Origin: Mesostigma viride
Lineage: Eukaryota; Streptophyta; Mesostigmatophyceae; Mesostigmatales; Mesostigmataceae
NCBI GenBank assembly: GCA_009746045.1
Contig: RPFO01000065.1
Location: 996,211-1,060,210, forward strand
Length of the DNA stretch: 64,000 bases
Direction: 5' to 3'
Shown: positions 63,701 through 64,000 of the stretch, piece after piece
Layout: each line of letters begins with the position of its first letter
Numbering within the stretch: position 1 is the stretch's first letter
Translations under genes and position numbers: made by a program
Notes under the pieces: generated by a model
Databases searched by the model: none
Told to the model about the DNA's origin: nothing
The model's input: the letters and a program-made list of their open reading frames with translations, nothing else

Positions 63701-64000
63701 GCACATCGACCGTGAAAGTGCCTTGGGCAGATGGCGTGACTGGCACAATGTACTGTGACCCACTTACCACCGTCATGCTGCCAACTGTGCCGCCACCCAC
63801 CACCACGCCCCCGGCCGTAAAACCACTCACTGGCTCGTAGAACGTCACCGTCACCAGCACAGGGGATGTGCTTGTTGTGAGTGACGAGGTTGACAACGCC
63901 ACTGTAGGCACTGTCATGTCATATATAATAGCCAACTGGGACGCTGCTGTGTTGCCATTGCCTGCCGAATCGGTGGCCACATTAGCAGCAACATCCACGG
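54733..64000 (-). CDS. Giant tandem Ig-like repeat protein, C-terminal portion (5' end off right edge; one frameshift)
   Basis: About 30 repeats of about 96 residues, each with the pattern YDTTAPTVALTT, then VLVTVTFSEPVSGFTAGDVV, then SQYVVEVVPSGEGTLTVDVA and ATDAAGNGNTAA. This is the bacterial-type Ig-like (Big_12/Big_13-like) beta-sandwich found in large surface and adhesion proteins. No introns are seen in 9.3 kb. The frame from 63998 shifts at about 57678 and continues to the stop at 54733. The last about 130 residues leave the repeat pattern and end in a Cys-rich tail (SCQLCYNRALRREVLVCAEN). No transmembrane segment is visible there. A secreted, cell-surface or flagellar-surface role is inferred from the domain type only. 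Confidence 0.85.
56690..62060 (-). repeat. 2,304 bp higher-order tandem repeat (eight Ig-like domains per unit), about 2.3 copies
   Basis: Long blocks recur at a constant offset: 57017, 59320 and 61624; 57305, 59608 and 61912; 58456 and 60760. The offset is 2,304 bp (768 codons, eight domains), or 2,303 where the single-base deletion intervenes. Copies differ at only a few scattered bases. At about 62055 the third copy switches to sequence like a different domain (compare 58290-58450). Confidence 0.9.
57678..57681 (-). other. Single-base frameshift in the Ig-repeat gene
   Basis: The run here is CCCC, while the equivalent position in the next higher-order copy (59981-59985) is CCCCC in otherwise identical sequence. 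The missing base switches the frame; the downstream frame continues with normal Ig-like repeats. Confidence 0.85.

Overview
The window looks like nuclear DNA of a flagellated green alga. It carries an IFT70-type intraflagellar transport gene, a spliced kinesin-3 gene with GC-rich exons and 26 introns, and a plastid-lipid-associated (fibrillin) gene. No species can be named from the sequence.

Layout. (1) 273-7317, minus strand: the first six coding exons of IFT70 (TTC30/DYF-1 family). The gene runs off the left edge. Its fifth intron holds a probable DNA transposon (621-4122) with a piggyBac-like element (1469-3552) nested inside. (2) 7318-8444: a 1.1 kb spacer between two divergent genes. (3) 8445-33748, plus strand: a complete 27-exon, 1,428-residue kinesin-3. 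All 26 junctions keep one reading frame. It has a motor, an FHA domain, coiled coils, KIF1-like stalk regions and a C-terminal CIIL that reads as a CaaX prenylation box. One intron is AT-AC. Several introns begin with tandem copies of the preceding exon end and its 5' splice site. Intron 14 holds a palindrome-ended DNA transposon with a LINE fragment inside. (4) 33749-38025: LINE debris, including a 5'-truncated LINE 3' end (34011-34463) and a complete-looking ORF1-only retroelement (35354-37423), both with target-site duplications. (5) 38026-39012, minus strand: an intact single-exon fibrillin/PAP gene. (6) 39013-42624: a GC-rich satellite and decayed LINE pieces. (7) 42625-52363: one 9.7 kb LTR retrotransposon in minus orientation. 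It has 668 bp LTRs, a CCATA target duplication, a polypurine tract, a broken gag and a broken protease; I see no LTR-type reverse transcriptase or integrase. (8) 53065-53943: a third LINE 3' end with a 14 bp target duplication. (9) 54733 to the right edge, minus strand: the C-terminal part of a giant protein made of about 30 Ig-like repeats. It contains a 2,304 bp higher-order repeat and one probable single-base frameshift.

How it fits together. IFT70 and the kinesin-3 stand head to head and could share a promoter. One is a ciliary transport protein and the other a microtubule motor, so a common ciliary programme is a reasonable but unproven inference. The rest of the window is shaped by retrotransposition (at least three LINE 3' ends, an ORF1-only element and an LTR element) and by strong minisatellite growth inside introns and inside the Ig-repeat gene. 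Exon coordinates were worked out by hand from splice signals, frame and family similarity, without alignment software.
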